Positions 45,331-57,159 of a stretch of DNA of 64,000 nt are shown one piece after another (within the stretch, counting starts at the first letter, position 1; each line of letters starts with the position of its first letter). Made by a program: the position numbers and the translations under genes. The DNA is from Tupaia tana (taxonomy: Eukaryota > Chordata > Mammalia > Scandentia > Tupaiidae), in NCBI GenBank assembly GCA_026018925.1, contig JAKSZU010000025.1, positions 22,826,891-22,890,890 of the forward strand, read 5' to 3'. The notes beneath the pieces are model-generated. The model worked only from the letters and a program-made list of their open reading frames with translations, was not told where the DNA came from and made no database searches.

Positions 45331-46060
45331 AACAGCATGGGGAGAGGAAGGGTTGTGGTGTATTTGAGAAGTGGCAGAGCTGAGGCTTTGGCTGTAGGTA
45401 CCTTTAGTCCAGGTAAAGGAAGTCTGTGCCTAGGAGGTGAGACGTGGCCTTGGGATAACAGAATTCACCGAGATGTAGGAAGGGCTGTGGCGTTTTCGGA
45501 AAGTTTGAGCCTGCAGAGTTCAGCTTCCTGCAAGTGGCTGGGGCGGGCACAGCCGTCTCACCCACTGGGGTTTCCACTGCTGGCTCGTGCATACCTCATG
45601 CTGTCCGTCCACTACACGGCCTGCACCCGCTTAACTGCGTGTGACCACACATCTGCTGTGGGTGGTGAGCAGCCACCACACACTGAAGAGGTGGGTGACA
45701 GCCTTCAGCAGGAAATTGTCTCCAAAACTCTGGAGCAGGGGATGGTGAGCTAAAATACCCTGTGCTTGGCCAGACGGGACATTTGGGGTTTGTGCTGACT
45801 GGATGGGGGAGCTGAAGTTTCTAGCTGGAACAAAAACACGTTTAGGGAAGGCATTAGAGAAACAGCCCTTTTTATTTTCTTTTCGAGAACACTGTTTATA
45901 ATTCTCTAACAATCACGTGATTCGCAGAGCTGCACTTGTTGACCGATGGAGTAAATAAGTGAATAAATTTAGTACGTACACAGCTGACCCAAGGCAAACG
46001 TGGGGAAAAGAAAAAGCTGCTCACGAGTGCTTCCAGGCTATTTTCAGAAGCCCTTTTCTT
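45331..46060. other. Unassigned non-coding stretch
   Basis: No repeat recognised. The 151-codon ORF here (45298-45753) has no family signature. Confidence 0.4.
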
Positions 46061-46067
46061 GCCTTTT

Positions 46068-46327
46068 TTTCTTTCTTTTTTTTAACTTTGCTATAGGGCA
46101 CGTGCACTTGCCACAGAGAGAGAGGGAGGAAAAGTGAGAAAGCACCTCTCCCCCCGGGGGGATGGCCATGCCACAGTCTCTTCTCCTCCATTCTCCTCTT
46201 GGGACTTCAGGCACACATGTACATGTGCCAGGTGTGTTTTTCAAGCTACCAGGACTGAGACCTGAACCACACAGTCAGCCGTGTGGGATCCAGCTGTAGT
46301 AACTAACGAACATGCCGCTGCCTGGCC
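46068..46327 (-). mobile_element. SINE class A
   Basis: Minus strand: tgctatagggcacgtgcact, ctctccccccggggggatgg, tctcctccattctcctcttg, head acatgccgctgcctggccc. Confidence 0.88.
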
Positions 46328-46329
46328 CA

Positions 46330-46510
46330 TTCTTGCTTCGTAATGAACTTAAATGTTTAGTAAGTAACTCCAAGGCTTCAGGCCCTGTGCCGGGTACTAA
46401 GATTTCAAGGAGGCGGAAACAGAGCCTGCGCCCTCAGGGAGCTCACCGTGTGTCATGGACAGATGAAGTCAGATGGTTACCATGTGATGAAGGAACAAGA
46501 GAGAGACGGG
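46330..46510 (-). mobile_element. L2 fragment
   Basis: caggccctgtgccgggtact, gcctgcgccctcagggagct with caccgtgtgtc, is the antisense L2 end. Confidence 0.55.
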
Positions 46511-46683
46511 GGAGCCCCAGTCCTCCTCCTCATGCACCGCCTTCTCATGCCACAGGGTGATTGTCAGCTCAGGGGTGCCAGTTCCCAGATGAATTCACCC
46601 ACCATTTGTATGTGGCCGACTCTGTTCCAGGCACTGGATAGAAGGCAGTGGACACACCCACAAAAAGGATACATGTCCCTGAC

Positions 46684-46815
46684 CTTGGGAGTCTTATACA
46701 GATGACCTCAAATTACGATGTTTTGACTTTATGATGGGTTTGTTGGGGTATTAAATGCATTCTCCATGTACAGAGTTTCTACTTGGGATGGGTTTATTAG
46801 GACATGACCCCACCT
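46684..46815. mobile_element. Tigger-type DNA transposon fragment
   Basis: acctcaaattacgatgtttt with gactttatgatggg at one end and gatgggtttattaggacatg with accccacc at the other. The middle is mostly deleted, as in small non-autonomous Tigger derivatives. Lies inside the L2. Confidence 0.6.
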
Positions 46816-46962
46816 CATGCTGAGAAGAATCTGCATTCCCATGGGGAAAGGCCCACAGCACACAAAACAGGAAGTAAATTATACAATAAATCCTGTGGAG
46901 AAGCATATGGCAAGCATAGGGACCCGGGGCGCATAGGGGCTTGGTTGGTTGCAATTTCACTG

Positions 46963-46999
46963 GTTTGTTTGTTTGTTTGTTTGTTTGTTTGTTTGTTTT
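46963..46999. repeat. (GTTT)n microsatellite
   Basis: About nine GTTT units. Confidence 0.95.
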
Positions 47000-48550
47000 G
47001 ACTGAAGGTTTCTTTTATTGTAGTTACTTTCAGTTGTCAGACAGACCAAAGAGAGGGGAGTTGGCGTCTCAGTCTCTGCTCTCTGTCAGGCCAACCCCAA
47101 GACCATGTAGACTTCAGAGGGGTCCTCGCATGAATTACGGAAAGCTGTAGTGGAGATTGGCATTTGAACCTGGAAGAACTGAGAGGTCAGATATCTCTAG
47201 GAAGAGCATTCTAGACAGAGGAGCCAGCAAGTGCAAAGGTCTGGTGGTGGAAGCATGGCCCGTGAGAAACTGTAAGGAGGCCGGTTTAACTGCCGTGGAG
47301 TAGGCTAGGAGGAGAGCAGCGGACAGGTTGAGATGTTCGGTGTTCGATGTGGAGGGCTTTGCAGCTGCCGTGGGTTCACTGGCCTCACACTCTGCTACTG
47401 GGATGTTCTGAGCAGAGGATGGTGTGATACGACTTAGGTTAAGAGGAGCACACGCTCATCACTGCATTGAGAATGAGCGGTCACAGGCGAAGCTAGATAA
47501 GGTTAGGAAGCTCTTGCAACCACTCAGGTGTGATACCCCAGTGGCTCTGACAGGTGGAGGGGGTGTGAAATGACTGGATTTTACATGAAGTTTTAGGAAG
47601 AGACACTGGATTTGCTAATGAACTGGATATGAGGGAGGGAATAGAGAGAAAGAAGAATCAGATAAAATACCAAGAGCTTTCATCTGAACAAAAGGAGAGA
47701 GAGAATTCCCATCTACTGAACTGGGAAGACTATGGGAGACGATGGCTTGAGTAAGGGTTGAGTTTCACTTTCGGATGAGTTAAGGTTGTGATGTCTTCTA
47801 GTGATCCAAGCAGTGATGCCATATAGGCAATTGGCCCAAGAGCCCACAGTTCACAGGGAAGGTCTGGACCACACAAGTAGAATCGGGAGTCTTTGGTCAC
47901 ATAGGTAACAGTGGTGTGAATGAGGTCTTGAGGGAGCAGGTGTGGGCAGGGCAAAGATAGCTCCATGGACTCAACTCTGGGACATGCCAACATTTGGAGT
48001 TCAAGGAAACAGAAGGAGCAGCCAGTGACATTAGAATAAACCAAGTAACTTTTTTTTTTTAATTCAAGAGAAGAAAAGGATTGAAGGAGAACATGAACAA
48101 TGATATTAAATGCCACTGAGAAGTTGAGTATGGTGACATCTGATCACTGGTTGTTGGCTTTAGCATAAGAACACTGGGGACTTTCGAGAGCAATTTGTGG
48201 AGTGGTGGTGACAAAATCTAATGGAGTGGGCTCAAGACAGACAGTAGGGAGGAGGAGGGCGAGACAGCACTGGAAAGGTCTGCTGGGAAATGGAAGAAAA
48301 GGAGATTTATGAAGAAAGTTCTATTTATAAGCTGGATGGGAGAAATTCTGCATGTCTGACACTGATGAGAATCCACAAAAAAAGAATCCACAAAGTAGAA
48401 CATCAACAGGCAGGAGTAAATCTGTAAAACTATGCAATGAGGGCACACAAAAAATGATGTAAATGAGGTAGCAATACAGACATACTAATGGTAAAATGTA
48501 CTGTGATCAAACAAAATAAAACACAAAGAAACTAACCAAAAAACACACAG

Positions 48551-48780
48551 GGCCAGCTGGAGGTGCAGTGGTACGATGACACTCTGTGATGCTGGGTCCA
48601 CATGGGAAGCCCCTAGTGTGTGTTTTAAGACCTCCCTGTACACACCAGGCATATGCACATGCCTAGAATCTGGGCTGGCTGGGGGTAGTGTGAAGACCCT
48701 GTTGGAGTTTCCTCTCTCACTCTTCCTCTCTCTCATGGAAGACATAAATTTTTATAAACCTAAAACAAACAAACAAACAA
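48551..48780 (+). mobile_element. SINE class C
   Basis: Head ggccagctggaggtgcagtg, body aagacctccctgtacacacc, ggctggctgggggtagtgtg with aagaccctgttggag, catggaagacataaat, (AAAC)n tail. Confidence 0.9.
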
Positions 48781-48782
48781 AC

Positions 48783-49033
48783 AGGAAGTTATGTGATGGC
48801 ACACCAGTAAAGTGCAATGCTCTGTAAGGCAATTCTACATAAGAAGGTTCCCACTTCAAGTCCAGAGACCTCCCTGAGAGTCTCCCCATGCCTTGTAGAA
48901 ATGTGATTGCTCGTGATTCAGGGCTGGCCGAAGACTAGGGGTGACTCATGGTGTCAGAATCCTGTTGGGGATGCTGTCACTTTCTCTCTCTTGCTCATGG
49001 AAGAGAGAAACTTAAAAAAAAAAAAAAAAAGAA
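48783..49033 (+). mobile_element. SINE class C, second in tandem
   Basis: cacaccagtaaagtgcaatg head, cagagacctccctgagagtc, cagggctggccgaagactag, cagaatcctgttggggatgc, catggaagagagaaac and an A tail. Directly behind the previous copy, so it may have inserted into that copy's tail. Confidence 0.85.
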
Positions 49034-49224
49034 GAAACAGAATTTATAAACATATAAATGCAAATGGGTAAATAAAGCTCACCAGGTGATGGTGCTCTTG
49101 AATACTCAAAGGTCCTGGAAGCCTTAAAAAGAATTGTTTGTTCAAGTCTCTCTAGAAAATAAGAAATTGTGCCAAAACAGGAGTAAATCGCCATTCATAT
49201 GGGCTAAGGGCCAACATGGTTGAG

Positions 49225-49455
49225 GAAGGTATGGACTTAGGTGTTGTATAGACCTAACTTAACTTCTTGATCTTATTGGTGATTTGCTGTGTAAGCTAGG
49301 GCCAGGCATAAAACTCCTGTACACCTGTTTCCTCCCTTGTAAATGAGCATAGATCTGTTTGTAGGGTTGTTATCATGAGTAAAGGAGTTAAATATTAAGT
49401 GTGTGACACATGGGAGGTGCTTACTCAATGACTATTCAAATTATTTCCTGTGTAC
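49225..49455 (-). mobile_element. MIR
   Basis: gtacacctgtttcctccctt with gtaaatgagcatag, gtagggttgttatcatgagt with aaaggagttaaat, and gaggtgcttactcaatgact. Long antisense MIR. Confidence 0.75.
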
Positions 49456-51084
49456 TCTTGCAGAGGTTGTGGCTGTAATGGTGTAAGCAAATGCTTGAGA
49501 GTGTGTATTTGTGTGTGTGTGTATGTATGCATGTTTGAATGTGTGGTCCCAGCTGAACCCATCTGGAAGTCATCCATGTCTTACTGGACATATCTGGTAA
49601 AGAAGTGACCAAGTTTCTAGGAGTGGCTTTGCAGGAAGGTATGCTGGTGGAAGGAGAATGGAGATGGCTTGATAGATGTTGCCAGATGAGGAAAGGGAAG
49701 TCAGCCTTGAACTGTGTTCCCTGACCTCGTTCCAGAGATAGATGTCAAGAGGGGCTGCCAGAAGACACTAAGTCGACTATTTTTGTGAATGACTGTGGTA
49801 AGTAAAGTCACAGAGAGGAAAGACATCCCTCACTTCTGAAAGGGCTCCTGAGGTTCTGTCTCATGGAGGCCTTTGGACCGTCCAACGCTGTGTTGTCACA
49901 ATAAGTGTTTTCAGCCTCAGAGTGGCAGAAGACAGCACCCTGGTAGAGCAGCCTTCTTGCGGAAGGAAGTGCCCCTTCTCAATGGCTTTTGGACAGCAAT
50001 GAGGATGGGTGGACAGTTTTTCTTGAAATTACCAATGGGGCTTTTCAGGGTACATGGAGTGTTGCATTTTCAAGCAGGGGTAATATGTGTGTATTACTGT
50101 AGAGGTGTCTCCATGTGCTGGTCCTGGGCTCTTTGCCCTCAGATCCATTCTTTGCCCTGCCCTGCTCTGGATTATAGGGGGTTGCCCTTGCAGGCTGTGT
50201 TTTTGAGGTAACCTTAGCAGTAGGGTTTTCCCCATTCCATAGCCTACTCCTTCAGCATGGTAGGCAGTTGTTTTTTGTTTGCTTGTTTGTTTGTTTTCTG
50301 TTCCTCTTTCTTTTTCTAATTTCCTACTCTTCCTCGCCACACAGACTAGCCTCTGCTGAGTGGCCAGGTCGGCCAATGAGAGGTATTGGGAGGATATGAA
50401 GGGCTGGGAGAAAGGGGAAAACCAGGCTCCTACTCTTACTCCCTCTCTGCCTTGGGGAGCTTCTCCAGCAGTTCCCACCAGCTAGGCTGATTATGGCTCT
50501 AGTTTGTCACGCTGGTTCTTGGATTCTAGACGTTGGTATCTTCTCTTTGCCTTACTAGTCTTGGACTAGCAGTGGCTTCCTACCATTGCTCATCCCCAGA
50601 TTGTCTCCCAGCTACCTGCTTGGTCTTCTGTGCCTACATCACCAATATAAGCAACCCCCGCTGAAATTCCCCTTTGGGACAAGTCTCTAGAATCTGGAAG
50701 TGGTGTCTGTTTACCTATTTGGACTCTATGGCCTCATTACCATCTTTCTTATAGGCTGGGGAGGCCTGAAGAATCTTAGGTCATATCTCTCTGAATATAT
50801 ATGTAAATATGGAGAAAGGAAGAAGAGGACGTGGTTACAAATTTTATGAGATGCTAAAAACAACATTCACTTGAATTATTCAATTCTTAATAATTCAGTG
50901 TCTCCCTACCACAACATCCCCAGGAAATGGCAGGCTTGTTCCAAGAACTCAACAAGATGATTCTCTAGTCTTTTTTTTTTTCCCCCTCAGCTTGAGCTCA
51001 TAACAACTCTGGCTTGCATGGTTTGCATCCCATTGAGGTTAAAGTGTTTGATTCCATTTCATATTTACTTCCTTCTTGTGGGTA
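49456..51084. other. Unassigned non-coding stretch, SINE-free
   Basis: A TG-rich tract near 49507-49535 and (TTTG)n near 50273-50295. No SINE, no clear older repeat, no credible exon. Confidence 0.45.
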
Positions 51085-51545
51085 GAGTTACAGTAATGGC
51101 TCCCAATGGAGCCAGGGCTCCCTCCCTATATCCTCACTCTTGATAGTCCCTGCCCACATTGACTCAAAGGTTGGCCGTTGCTTTGGGTAATAGGACAGCA
51201 AGTATAACACAAGCAGAGACTTGAAACCAATGGAGAGTTGAGCCTCTCTTTCTGCTTGCTGTTTTTGGATCCCAGCCACCATACGAAGAAGCTGTGGCTG
51301 GTCTCTGGAAGCATGGCCCAGCTAACAGCATAAATTGCTAGGAAAGTGAGTAAGGACACCTTAGACTACTCAACACCATTTTAAGCTGACCTAATGACTA
51401 TACCCAGAAGAATGACCCCCAGGTAAGAGGAGCAGAAGAACCACTCAGCAGAACCCAGACCAATGCTGACCCACAGAACCATAGGTAACAAAATGGTGGT
51501 GGTTTTCAGCCACTGAGTTTTGAAGTAGTTTCTTAGGAAGCTCAC
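51085..51545 (+). mobile_element. MaLR/ERVL-type LTR relic
   Basis: ctcttgatagtccctgccca with cattgactcaaaggttgg, acaagcagagacttgaaacc, atcccagccaccatacgaag, and the terminal gtggtggttttcagccactg with agttttgaagtag. Confidence 0.6.
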
Positions 51546-52794
51546 AGAATTCTCCTTCTACCTTTTCTTGCAACTACCAGAACTTTCTTCTTGTTAATCA
51601 ACCATTCAAAAAGACTTGACCTCTTCCCCTCACCTCAACTGACCTTTTACTAAATGAAACCGCCAGTCAGAGCATGCATTTCTTCAGCAAAGATCCAACA
51701 GCCATCTCTGTATTGCTTCCTCTCAAGAGTTAAGTAAGCCCTGACTTCATTGCATGCAAACTTTCCTTTAAATTTTTTTTTGGGGGAAAAAAATGTGGTT
51801 TTGCTTCCAAATGATGTTCCAAAACTCTCTGGCTCACCAAGGAGTAATCCCTCAGCTGGAAAACGTAGCAATGCTGCTATTTTAGAATGGCACCAGGCCT
51901 CTGGCTTCTTGATTCAGCCAGGGCTGCCGATACTTCTTCATGGAAAACTGAAATAACTGCTGAAGATATAGAGACTCGTCCCAAAGGGATATTTCAGAAA
52001 GGAGAGGTCTCTCCCCAGCCCCCATTCTGCCTCTTCCTGTCCAGCCCCTCACTTCACCCAGCCAAAGATGGGTCTTCTTCTGCAGCAACTGAACTTCTAA
52101 CCTGCTTAAGTGGAGGCCCATCTGTTGTCCCTGACCCTTTGGCCTCCCCCCACGCTCGTCCTAATTGTTCTCTGATGAAGGCTGAGTGTAAGCCTATGTA
52201 ACACTCCAAAAATGCATGGCTGGCTGACCAAACATTAACAAGAGAGACAGCTATGAAAAAACAATATGCCTGTTTGCTCAACCTCCCTTTCTGCCTGCAG
52301 ACTAATTCTGGAAACTTTCCCACTCTCAGAGGGAAGAGGTGCTTGCTAATCCAGCCAAGTGTCAAAATGGATGGTGTTTGAACAGCTTCCTCTGGCTGGA
52401 GTTGTTTTTCAGACTGTCCCTTGGCAGAACTCCTGTGGATTCTGTGCAGCAAACTTCTCCCTGGACCTGGTAGAGGGGGCAGTCTGGGAAGGGTCCTTCT
52501 TGTGGTGTCATTGCCTTTTATCAAGCACAGCTCTTACCCAAAAGAAAATTAGCTTAGACAAAGGTCACTCCTAATAAGCAGAGGGCCAGGATGCTGCGTG
52601 AGGCACTGAGAGTGACTCCTATGCAACAGCGAAAGGACTGGAGTTTGAGAGTGAGATCAGTAGGTTCAGGGGGTCCAGGCCAGTAGACGAAATGTCAACC
52701 GTGACCACGTCTCTGGAAATGCATTTGAGATCCTAGATTCCGAGGCTGTGGCAATCTGGTCAAAGAAGGCTCTCAGTGGCAGTGACAGAGGTGG
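51546..52794. other. Unassigned non-coding stretch, SINE-free
   Basis: No repeat recognised. Moderately GC-balanced. No credible exon. Confidence 0.45.
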
Positions 52795-53112
52795 CAGGGC
52801 TTGCTTCTACTCCTCCATCCCAAAGTTCCAGGACTCCTTCCTGCTCTCACTTCCTCAGGAAAGCCTTCCTGGCTCAGGCCCAGTGAGATCGATCCCTATG
52901 ATCTGCTTATCCATCTGTCTTTCCTGTGGGCCCCTACTGTGCGCTGTACCGCCTCCCTTCTAGCACTTTACACTTTGGGTCACATACTTGTTCACAGGCT
53001 CGTCTCCTTCTCATAGACACTAGCCTCCTACAGGGCAAGGACACGTCTTGACTCCAGACCCCAGCTACCAGCCCTGTGCACGTACTTAGTACACACTGAG
53101 TGAATATGAACT
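52795..53112 (+). mobile_element. L2 3' end
   Basis: aggaaagccttcctggctca, ccatctgtctttcctgtggg, tacagggcaaggacacgtct, gtacttagtacacactgagt. Sense-orientation L2 3' end. Confidence 0.65.
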
Positions 53113-53143
53113 GAAGGGACAAGTGGTCCTCCTCACCCCTCTC

Positions 53144-53362
53144 CTTTTTTAAAAAAAATTGCTAGACGGTGACAGAGAGAGAGAGTGAGAAAGCATCCCA
53201 CATTGGGGATGGTGACACTGCAAACCCTTCTCCTCCGTTTCTCCTTTTTGGGTTCCTAGACACACTAGCACATGCACCTGGCATGTTTCTCAAGCTGCTG
53301 GGTCCCAGACTAGAACTACACGGTTGGCCATGTAGGATCTAGCTGTTTTACTGACTGGCTCC
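53144..53362 (-). mobile_element. SINE class A, older
   Basis: Minus strand: attgctagacggtgacagag, gcatcccacattggggatgg, cccttctcctccgtttctcc, degraded head ending actgactggctcc. Confidence 0.78.
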
Positions 53363-53486
53363 TCATTTTCCCTTTAACTCATGGTGGGTAGTATGACCAT
53401 CACCTAGATGGGGAGTGTCTGAGCCTAATTTAAAGACTGTCAGAGCTGCTTCGTTACCTCTTCTTCCCAGGTAGACACCCTGCCCA

Positions 53487-53487
<1 letters not shown>

Positions 53488-53528
<41 letters not shown>
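53488..53528. repeat. (CA)n microsatellite
   Basis: About 20 AC units, uninterrupted. Confidence 0.95.
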
Positions 53529-53530
<2 letters not shown>

Positions 53531-53549
53531 CACAGCAGAGCATGGATTG

Positions 53550-53680
53550 AATTACAGAGTGTCAGAGATGGAGATGACCTAAGACATTATAGAAACCAGC
53601 TCCATTGTTTAACAGATGAGGAAACTGAGGCCAAAGACATTCAGTCATTTGTGTGAATTCATGTGCTTTGAGCCTACTTT
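53550..53680 (+). mobile_element. MIR-family fragment
   Basis: ttgtttaacagatgaggaaa with ctgaggccaaagacattc is the conserved MIR-type core. Confidence 0.6.
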
Positions 53681-53904
53681 AAAATTTGATCTGGGGCCAT
53701 GTCTACCGACAACTATACGCCATTTAATTCAGCCCCTATCCCCACCCCCACAGCAGAGAAATAGCTGTGTGAGTGATCCCAGCCTAGGTGGGAAATAAGT
53801 GCACACAGAGCTGTAAACACAGGGCTGGGTGTGGGAGCACCACAGTGGAGCAGGCCTGCAGAGGAGGGAGGAGTCCCTCTGACTCAGGAGACTCAGGGAA
53901 ACTG

Positions 53905-54105
53905 CAGGGGCCTGACAGAGGTGCTGACCCACGTGGGAGGCTTTCAAGTTCACGTCCAGAGACCTCCCTGAGTACACTGGACACATGTGTTCCCAGGATC
54001 TGGGGCTGTCTGAAGCTGGGGCTAGAGCACAGTGTCAAGCCCTAGGAGGGTGCTCGCTCTCTCTCTCTCTCTCTCTCTCAAGGAAGAAATATATAAATAA
54101 AAAAA
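53905..54105 (+). mobile_element. SINE class C
   Basis: ctgacagaggtgctgaccca, B box agttcacgtcc, cagagacctccctgagtaca, ggatctggggctgtctgaag, CT tract, caaggaagaaatatataaat. Confidence 0.82.
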
Positions 54106-54642
54106 AATTCACATAGGACGTGACATCGAGATGAGCCTTGGAAAAGGATGAGGTGATGGCAAACTCTAGCAGCAGGCACAGCCTGGGTGGTGGCAGGGAG
54201 CTGGGAGGCCACGTGGTGTGTCAGGGCAGGGGACAAAGTGTGGCTCTGCCTGAAGATGCCGACGAGTGATGAGAGCAGGCAGGTCACAGCAGCTACAACT
54301 CGAGACACCAAGCTGTCACCTGGGATCCCAGAAGCCACAAGATTGACAAATCCTTTCAGGGGAGGAAGCAAAAGAGAAGGAGGTTTGGGAGTTTGACAGA
54401 ACAGTTAGGAAAAAAGACAAGTTGATTGATTTGGACTGAGACCAGAGGTCTTTAAATTAAGCGAGGGAGAAGATCTGATGGAAGGCACTAACGTGTCTTT
54501 TTTCCACTCCCCCTGATTCTCCCTAAGTGTCCATCTGCCTGGGGGGGCGGGGGAGAATGACAGTGTGTGCCCACAGGCGGGGGACAGGGGACTCCAGGTG
54601 TGCGGATTCGAGTGGTTAAGGAGAAACTGCAAGAGAGCATTC
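54106..54642. other. Unassigned non-coding stretch
   Basis: No repeat recognised, apart from a G-rich patch near 54541-54552. Confidence 0.4.
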
Positions 54643-54656
54643 AAGATAGACATATG

Positions 54657-54918
54657 GGGAACCAGCAGTTAGCGTAATGGCTATGTCACTGGACTCCCAC
54701 GTAGTCAACTGCGGTTCGCGTCCCGGACCCAGTGGCTTAAAACTCACGCCGGGCGCGTGTGCGTGCGTGCCCAAGATCCCAAGAGGAGAATGGAGGAGAA
54801 GGGATTGCGGCGTGACCATCCCCCCTGGGGGGTGATTTCTCACTTTCTGTCTCTATGTCTCTCTCTGTCTGTCTGGCGAGCGCACGCGCCCTATAGCAAA
54901 AACCTCTCCAAAAAAAAA
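54657..54918 (+). mobile_element. SINE class A, young subfamily, 14-bp TSD
   Basis: gggaaccagcagttagcgta head, B box ggttcgcgtcc, gcgtgaccatcccccctggg, gccctatagcaaaaacctct. TSD aagatagac(a/g)tatg at 54643-54656 and 54919-54932. Confidence 0.97.
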
Positions 54919-54932
54919 AAGATAGACGTATG

Positions 54933-55799
54933 CAGAAAGGTCTTGCTTCTGGAGCCAGACTGCGTCCTGAGAAGGGATTTCTTTTTTCCTAAATTCATCT
55001 CCCTTCTTGCATCAAGACCGAGTCTAAAGCATGGAGCTCAGAGTTCTCCTGGATGGACAGGCAGGTCCCACACCAGTCATCGAAGGCCTGTGGGTGTCAG
55101 GGAGGAGGAGAAGTTGAGAAGTCAAGGAAGAGCCCAGCCCTTTTCCATACCGTGGAGTCTTAGAAGAAGAAAGGAACGGGAGAGAGGGAGAACAAGCAGC
55201 CAACAGAGTGGCCTGCTTGCTCTGGGCCTGCAGGGGGGTGAGGTCAGAGACCTGAGTGTGAGGAAGGCCCTGCATGAACCCCCCCTTAGAATCCAGGATG
55301 CGGTCACAGGGAAGGGGCTTCATGGCCAGCGGGGGAGGCCTGAAGCCAGCTTCCCTGGGCTACCCTTGGCTTGTGGTGACAATGGTGAGTGGGAGCCAGT
55401 GGGTTGGGTCCACCAAGAGACCAGTGACCTCTCAGACACAGGTAGGAGTGGCCCCCCAGCTAATTCTGGAGGCCAGTGGGGGGTATGGGAAGAGCCTTAG
55501 GGCTTCAGCCAACTGAGGCAGCTCGGAGGTCAGCCCCGGGACATCGCCTGGGCTGGAAGGGTGGGCCACACCTCCAGGATTGGAGCCAGAAGGTCAAGTA
55601 CCAGCCAGGCCAAAAAAGGACATCTCCTCAACACCCAGCAGGCAGGAGCTGGCACGGTCCAAGGGCCGTCATGGGCCCGAGGAACCCACTGTCCCAGTGC
55701 CATGAGGGATGAAGGCCCTTCTTCCATAACCCAGTACCTCTAGGTAAGGGTGAGAGCCAGGACTCAGGGGTGATCACAGACGCTGTATTGACCCTAAAG
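54933..55799. other. Unassigned non-coding stretch
   Basis: GC-rich. A short MIR-like piece at the start (ttgcttctggagccagactg). No credible exon. Confidence 0.4.
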
Positions 55800-55809
55800 A
55801 CCAAACACT

Positions 55810-56044
55810 GGAGCCAGCTGGTGGCACAGTGGTGGTACAGCTGGGCCCATGTGGCAGGGTCTAAGGTTCATGTCCTGGGACTTCTCTGAGCACCCCGTGT
55901 GTGTGTGTGTGTGGGGGGGTGTAGGTGCCTGTGATCCGGGCCAGCTGAGACTATGGGTACCTCACAGCAAGAGGACCCTGTTGGAGGAGACTGTCTCTTT
56001 CTGTCTCAGAATAAACAAACTTTATAAAAAAAAAAATGAAGAAA
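55810..56044 (+). mobile_element. SINE class C with TSD
   Basis: gagccagctggtggcacagt head, B box ggttcatgtcc, gggacttctctgagcacccc, gaggaccctgttggaggaga, end tcagaataaacaaac. TSD accaaacact/accaaacatt at 55800-55809 and 56045-56054. Confidence 0.9.
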
Positions 56045-56054
56045 ACCAAACATT

Positions 56055-57159
56055 ATCTGAAGGGCTTAAACTATCAGCTGGCCGTGTAACCAGACTGGAC
56101 GTTTACGACATCCTCCCATCCCACTAACTAGTGGGTGAGGCTCAGAACAGAAAGCCCAGGCTGGTTCTAGGCACGGCAGTGACCCTCTATTTTCCCTCTG
56201 CGTCCCACCCCATGGCAGGGGTGGTGAGACGGCAGACATGCCCTGCCTGGCCACTCTGGGTTCCTGGGAGGTCAGGCCAGTTGTAAAGGGACTCCCACAG
56301 CCTGGGGAGGGCGTGGAAGTACCTCTGAGGAGGCTCTGGGGGGCTCTGCAGCCAGGCCTTCCTGGCAGAGCAGCAGGGTATCCCCCGATCAGGGCTGCCA
56401 CTGTCCTGAGCCCTTGCAGAGAGGAGGGGTCGCCTCTCTGGTGTACAGGGAAAGGGTCTAGGCAGGACAGGGAAGGAGCTGGTTGTCAGGCGGAGGAGAG
56501 ATCAGGGGCTCGGCCGGGAGGCTGTTCTCAAGGACAGGAGGTCTGAGAGGCCCAGAGCCGGATGGTCAGGGGGCACTGCCGGCTGGAGGACACCCCTCTG
56601 CAGCCCGGGCCTGCGAGCAGGCGGCTCGCACATGGTCCTGCTGCCCCCTCCTGGGAGACTCTGGCAGGCCGGCTTGCTTTGGAGCTGCTCACCTGCCACC
56701 TTAGGGAGGACTCTGGACTCTGCCGCTCCTACGCAGCCCCCTCGTGCTTCTGCATCTGAAATCACCCAAGTCCCACCTCCGTGTTTGGGGATATCCCCGG
56801 AGTCTTCTCCCGTCAGCCCGACTCTCTCTGTCCTCACGTGGTGGAGCTTGAGAGTCAGGGCCATGAAGGCTCAGACAAGCTTGTTAAGGCCAGCTCTGTC
56901 GGTGCCTCAGCCCCGAGGATCCTCGGGCATTCACCGGGAAGCAGGCGCAGCCTGGTGGGCGTCCTGGCAACGCGGGCCTCGTGCAGGCTGAGCGCTCAGT
57001 ACGTGGGCAGTGAGTCATTGCCCTCTTCTCTTCCCTCTCCCTGGCCTCTCTTATTTCCCTGCCTGCCTCTGTCCATGGAGGCTAGACTGGAGACTTTGCC
57101 CACCGTTTTTCAGCCTATCCTGGTAGACCCCAGGCACAGGGCAAAGACCCGGGCCCAGC
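56055..57159. other. Unassigned GC-rich stretch
   Basis: No repeat recognised. Several overlapping ORFs on both strands reflect high GC rather than coding. Confidence 0.4.

Larger units (their letters stand above)
46585..48330 (-). mobile_element. Long L2 relic, minus strand
   Basis: Ordered antisense L2 matches: tgttccaggcactggataga; catgtccctgaccttgggag; ttggttggttgcaatttcac; gaagagcattctagacagag with gagccagcaagtgcaaaggt; cagaggatggtgtgatacga; catctactgaactgggaaga; ccatggactcaactctggga; atattaaatgccactgagaa. About 1.7 kb, broken by a Tigger fragment, a (GTTT)n tract and about 150 bp unassigned. Confidence 0.75.

Noticed and set aside
47730..48116. 128-codon ORF on the minus strand
   Set aside because: It lies within the L2 relic, and its reading is degraded L2 sequence, not a host gene.
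54757..55500. 247-codon ORF on the plus strand
   Set aside because: It starts inside the class A SINE at 54657-54918 and runs through the tail; a repeat-derived artefact.
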